DNA of 11,364 bases from Acidithiobacillus sp. (lineage in GTDB: Bacteria; Pseudomonadota; Gammaproteobacteria; Acidithiobacillales; Acidithiobacillaceae), in the NCBI GenBank assembly GCA_028065135.1, contig JAPTWR010000097.1, positions 1 to 11,364 of the forward strand, read 5' to 3'. Within the stretch, counting starts at the first letter, position 1; every line of letters starts with the position of its first letter. The translations under genes and the position numbers were made by a program. A model generated the notes under the pieces. That model saw only the letters and a list, made by a program, of their open reading frames with translations, was not told where the DNA came from and did not search any database. Positions 9,274 through 11,364 of the stretch are shown one piece after another.

Positions 9274-11301
9274 TCAGTCCTCTTCCAGAGATACCGGCAG
9301 ATCGGTGCCCAGCAGACGGGTCTCCAATTTTTTGATATCGTCCCGCAGCGCCGCCGCCTGTTCAAACTCCAGGTTGCGGGCGTGACGGTACATGGCCTCC
9401 TCCAGCTCCTTGATTTTCTTGGCAACAGCTTTGGGGTCATTGAGCACGCGGTAATCCGCACTTTTTTCCGCGGCGCGCGCGGCGGGTTGCGCATTGCGCC
9501 GATAGACCCCTTCAATCATGTCCGACACCGGCTTGATGATGCCGCGCGGGGTGATGCCATGCGCCGTATTGAACTGCAACTGCTTCTCCCGGCGGCGGTC
9601 GGTTTCAGCCATGGCCCGGGCCATGGATTTGGTGATGCTATCCGCGTAGAGAATGGCCCGTCCGTGCAGGTTGCGCGCGGCGCGCCCGATGGTCTGAATC
9701 AACGACCGCTCCGAGCGCAGGAAGCCCTCCTTATCCGCATCCAGAATGGCGACCAACGCCACCTCCGGCATATCCAGGCCTTCCCGCAGCAGGTTAATCC
9801 CAATCAGCACATCGAACACCCCGGCGCGCAGATCGCGAATGATCTCCACCCGCTCCACCGTCTCGATATCAGAATGCAGGTAACGGCATTTGATACCCAG
9901 TTCATGGAGATAATCGGTCAGATCTTCGGCCATCCGCTTGGTCAGCGTCGTCACCAGAATGCGCCAACCGGTACGCACAACAATGTTGATTTCACTGATC
10001 AGATCATCGACCTGGCCTTTCGCCGGGCGGACGTCCACAGCCGGATCGACCAGACCAGTGGGCCGTACCACCTGCTCCACCACCTGTCCAGAGTGCTCCA
10101 GTTCGTAGGGACCAGGCGTTGCGGAAATAAACACGGTCTGCGGCATCAGCGACTCGAATTCAGGGAACGTCAGGGGCCGGTTGTCCAGTGCCGAGGGCAG
10201 ACGAAAACCATATTCCACCAGGGTTTCCTTGCGCGAACGGTCGCCCTTGTACATTCCCCCGAACTGCGGGACGGTCACATGGGATTCATCCATAAACAGC
10301 AGGGCATCCTTGGGGAGGTAGTCCATCAGGGTCGGCGGTGCTTGGCCGGGCACCCGTCCCGAGAGGTAGCGGGAGTAATTCTCGATCCCCGAGCAATACC
10401 CCAGCTCGGCCATCATCTCCAGATCAAAGCGGGTGCGCTGCTCCAGCCGTTGCGCCTCGACCAGCTTGTTGGCGCGGCGCAGGTCGTCCAGACGCGAGCG
10501 AAGTTCATCTTTAATAGCGTCCAGCGCCGCGAGAATGGTCTCGCGCGGGGTGACGTAGTGGCTTTTGGGATAGATGGTGTAACGCGGCAAACGGGTGATG
10601 GTCTTGCCGGTCAGAGGATCAAAGAGCGAGATACGCTCCAGTTCGTCGCCAAAAAGCTCAATCCGAACGGCTTCGTCCTCACTTTCTGCGGGCCATATGT
10701 CGATGACATCACCGTTGACGCGAAAGGTGCCGCGCTTCATTTCCAAAGGATTGCGGCTGTATTGCATCTCCGCCAGACGCTTGAGGATAGCGCGCTGATC
10801 CATGGTGGCGGACTCGCGCAGATGCAGAATCATACCATGGTAGGAGGCCGGATCACCCAAACCGTAGATAGCGGAAACGGTGGCCACGATGATGACATCC
10901 GGCCGTTCCAGCAGGGCCTTGGTGGCGGAGAGGCGCATCTGCTCGATGTGGTCATTGATGGCGGCGTCTTTTTCGATGAAGGTGTCGGAGGAAGGAACGT
11001 AGGCCTCGGGCTGATAGTAATCGTAATAACTGACGAAATACTCCACGGCATTGTGGGGAAAAAACGCGCGCATCTCCGCGTAGATCTGCGCCGCCAGGGT
11101 CTTGTTGGGCGCCATGATGATGGCGGGCCGATGAGTGCTTGCGATAACGTTGGCCATGGTAAAGGTCTTGCCAGAACCGGTCACCCCCAACAGGGTCTGG
11201 AAAAATTCACCAGAGGCAAGGCCGTTCACCAACAGCCGTATGGCCTCCGGCTGGTCGCCCTGCGGTGGGAAACTGCTCTCCAGGGTAAAGCGCTTATCCA
11301 T
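9274..11301 (-). CDS. uvrB: UvrABC excinuclease subunit B
   Basis: UvrB is the damage-verifying, helicase-like ATPase of nucleotide excision repair. It is loaded by UvrA, opens the lesion, and recruits UvrC. From the proposed start the protein has 675 aa (E. coli 673). Visible elements are Walker A GVTGSGKT (39-46), the beta-hairpin region [12 protein letters not shown] (92-103) that clamps DNA, Walker B DESH (338-341), motif [11 protein letters not shown] (536-544), and a C-terminal UVR coiled coil (about 625-660) that binds UvrC. The frame opens at an ATG at 11334, but that codon has no Shine-Dalgarno. The ATG at 11301 has GGAG (11308-11311) with 6-nt spacing and begins [18 protein letters not shown], as in the family. 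No clear terminator follows, so some read-through into adh is possible. Confidence 0.97.
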   Translation of the reverse strand: MDKRFTLESSFPPQGDQPEAIRLLVNGLASGEFFQTLLGVTGSGKTFTMANVIASTHRPAIIMAPNKTLAAQIYAEMRAFFPHNAVEYFVSYYDYYQPEAYVPSSDTFIEKDAAINDHIEQMRLSATKALLERPDVIIVATVSAIYGLGDPASYHGMILHLRESATMDQRAILKRLAEMQYSRNPLEMKRGTFRVNGDVIDIWPAESEDEAVRIELFGDELERISLFDPLTGKTITRLPRYTIYPKSHYVTPRETILAALDAIKDELRSRLDDLRRANKLVEAQRLEQRTRFDLEMMAELGYCSGIENYSRYLSGRVPGQAPPTLMDYLPKDALLFMDESHVTVPQFGGMYKGDRSRKETLVEYGFRLPSALDNRPLTFPEFESLMPQTVFISATPGPYELEHSGQVVEQVVRPTGLVDPAVDVRPAKGQVDDLISEINIVVRTGWRILVTTLTKRMAEDLTDYLHELGIKCRYLHSDIETVERVEIIRDLRAGVFDVLIGINLLREGLDMPEVALVAILDADKEGFLRSERSLIQTIGRAARNLHGRAILYADSITKSMARAMAETDRRREKQLQFNTAHGITPRGIIKPVSDMIEGVYRRNAQPAARAAEKSADYRVLNDPKAVAKKIKELEEAMYRHARNLEFEQAAALRDDIKKLETRLLGTDLPVSLEED

Positions 11302-11317
11302 GCTCTGCTCCGATCGG

Positions 11318-11346
11318 CCTATACCACCAACCATACACGCTGGCAG
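11318..11346 (-). promoter_or_regulatory. Possible uvrB promoter
   Basis: On the minus strand CTGCCA (11341-11346, 4/6 match) and TATAGG (11318-11323, 4/6 match) are 17 nt apart. Transcription would start only about 10 nt before the GGAG of uvrB. The match is moderate. No CTG-N10-CAG LexA box is present in the 63 nt available upstream. Confidence 0.35.
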
Positions 11347-11364
11347 CCGTCAGCGAAAAGGGGC

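Noticed and set aside
11302..11364. LexA/SOS box upstream of uvrB
   Set aside because: Only a CTG-N8-CAG arrangement is present, not the CTG-N10-CAG of the E. coli type. Upstream sequence is also cut by the window edge.

Overview
The window is a compact stretch of bacterial core genes with no mobile element, CRISPR array or recognisable accessory system. Protein-coding density is very high and base composition is moderately GC-rich. Gene content and order (pyrG-kdsA-eno-ftsB, and uvrC-pgsA-tRNA-Gly-tRNA-Cys) point to a Gram-negative proteobacterium near the Gamma/Beta boundary. An Acidithiobacillus-like chromosome fits best, but the genus is an inference from gene order and protein flavour, not a demonstrated match. 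KdsA implies a Kdo-containing lipopolysaccharide.

Layout: nearly everything is on the minus strand, so it is transcribed from right to left. From the right edge: uvrB (excision-repair helicase-like subunit); a YahK-type zinc alcohol/aldehyde dehydrogenase with its own sigma-70-like promoter and a clear intrinsic terminator; then the pyrG-kdsA-eno-ftsB operon, in which pyrG/kdsA and kdsA/eno are joined by 4-base ATGA overlaps. The single plus-strand gene, efp (elongation factor P), converges on ftsB and diverges from a DUF971 gene. That gene heads a second minus-strand operon, DUF971-uvrC-pgsA-tRNA-Gly(GCC)-tRNA-Cys(GCA), which runs to the left edge. The Escherichia coli uvrC-pgsA-glyW-cysT-leuZ order suggests a tRNA-Leu gene just beyond position 1.

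Functionally the genes cover nucleotide excision repair (uvrB, uvrC), CTP supply (pyrG), the committed step to Kdo (kdsA, whose PEP substrate is made by enolase), glycolysis (eno), the divisome (ftsB), anionic phospholipid synthesis (pgsA), rescue of polyproline-stalled ribosomes (efp) and aldehyde metabolism (adh). Several starts were moved inward on Shine-Dalgarno and family-length grounds: pyrG, uvrB and adh. uvrC and ftsB have credible internal alternatives.

I do not see an undescribed multi-gene system here. The observations most worth a second look are small: a perfect 14-bp inverted repeat inside ftsB, a 7-codon ORF with a good ribosome-binding site in the eno-ftsB gap, the self-contained adh cassette, a stand-alone zinc-type DUF971 protein, and hairpins between the two tRNAs and at the efp/ftsB junction.
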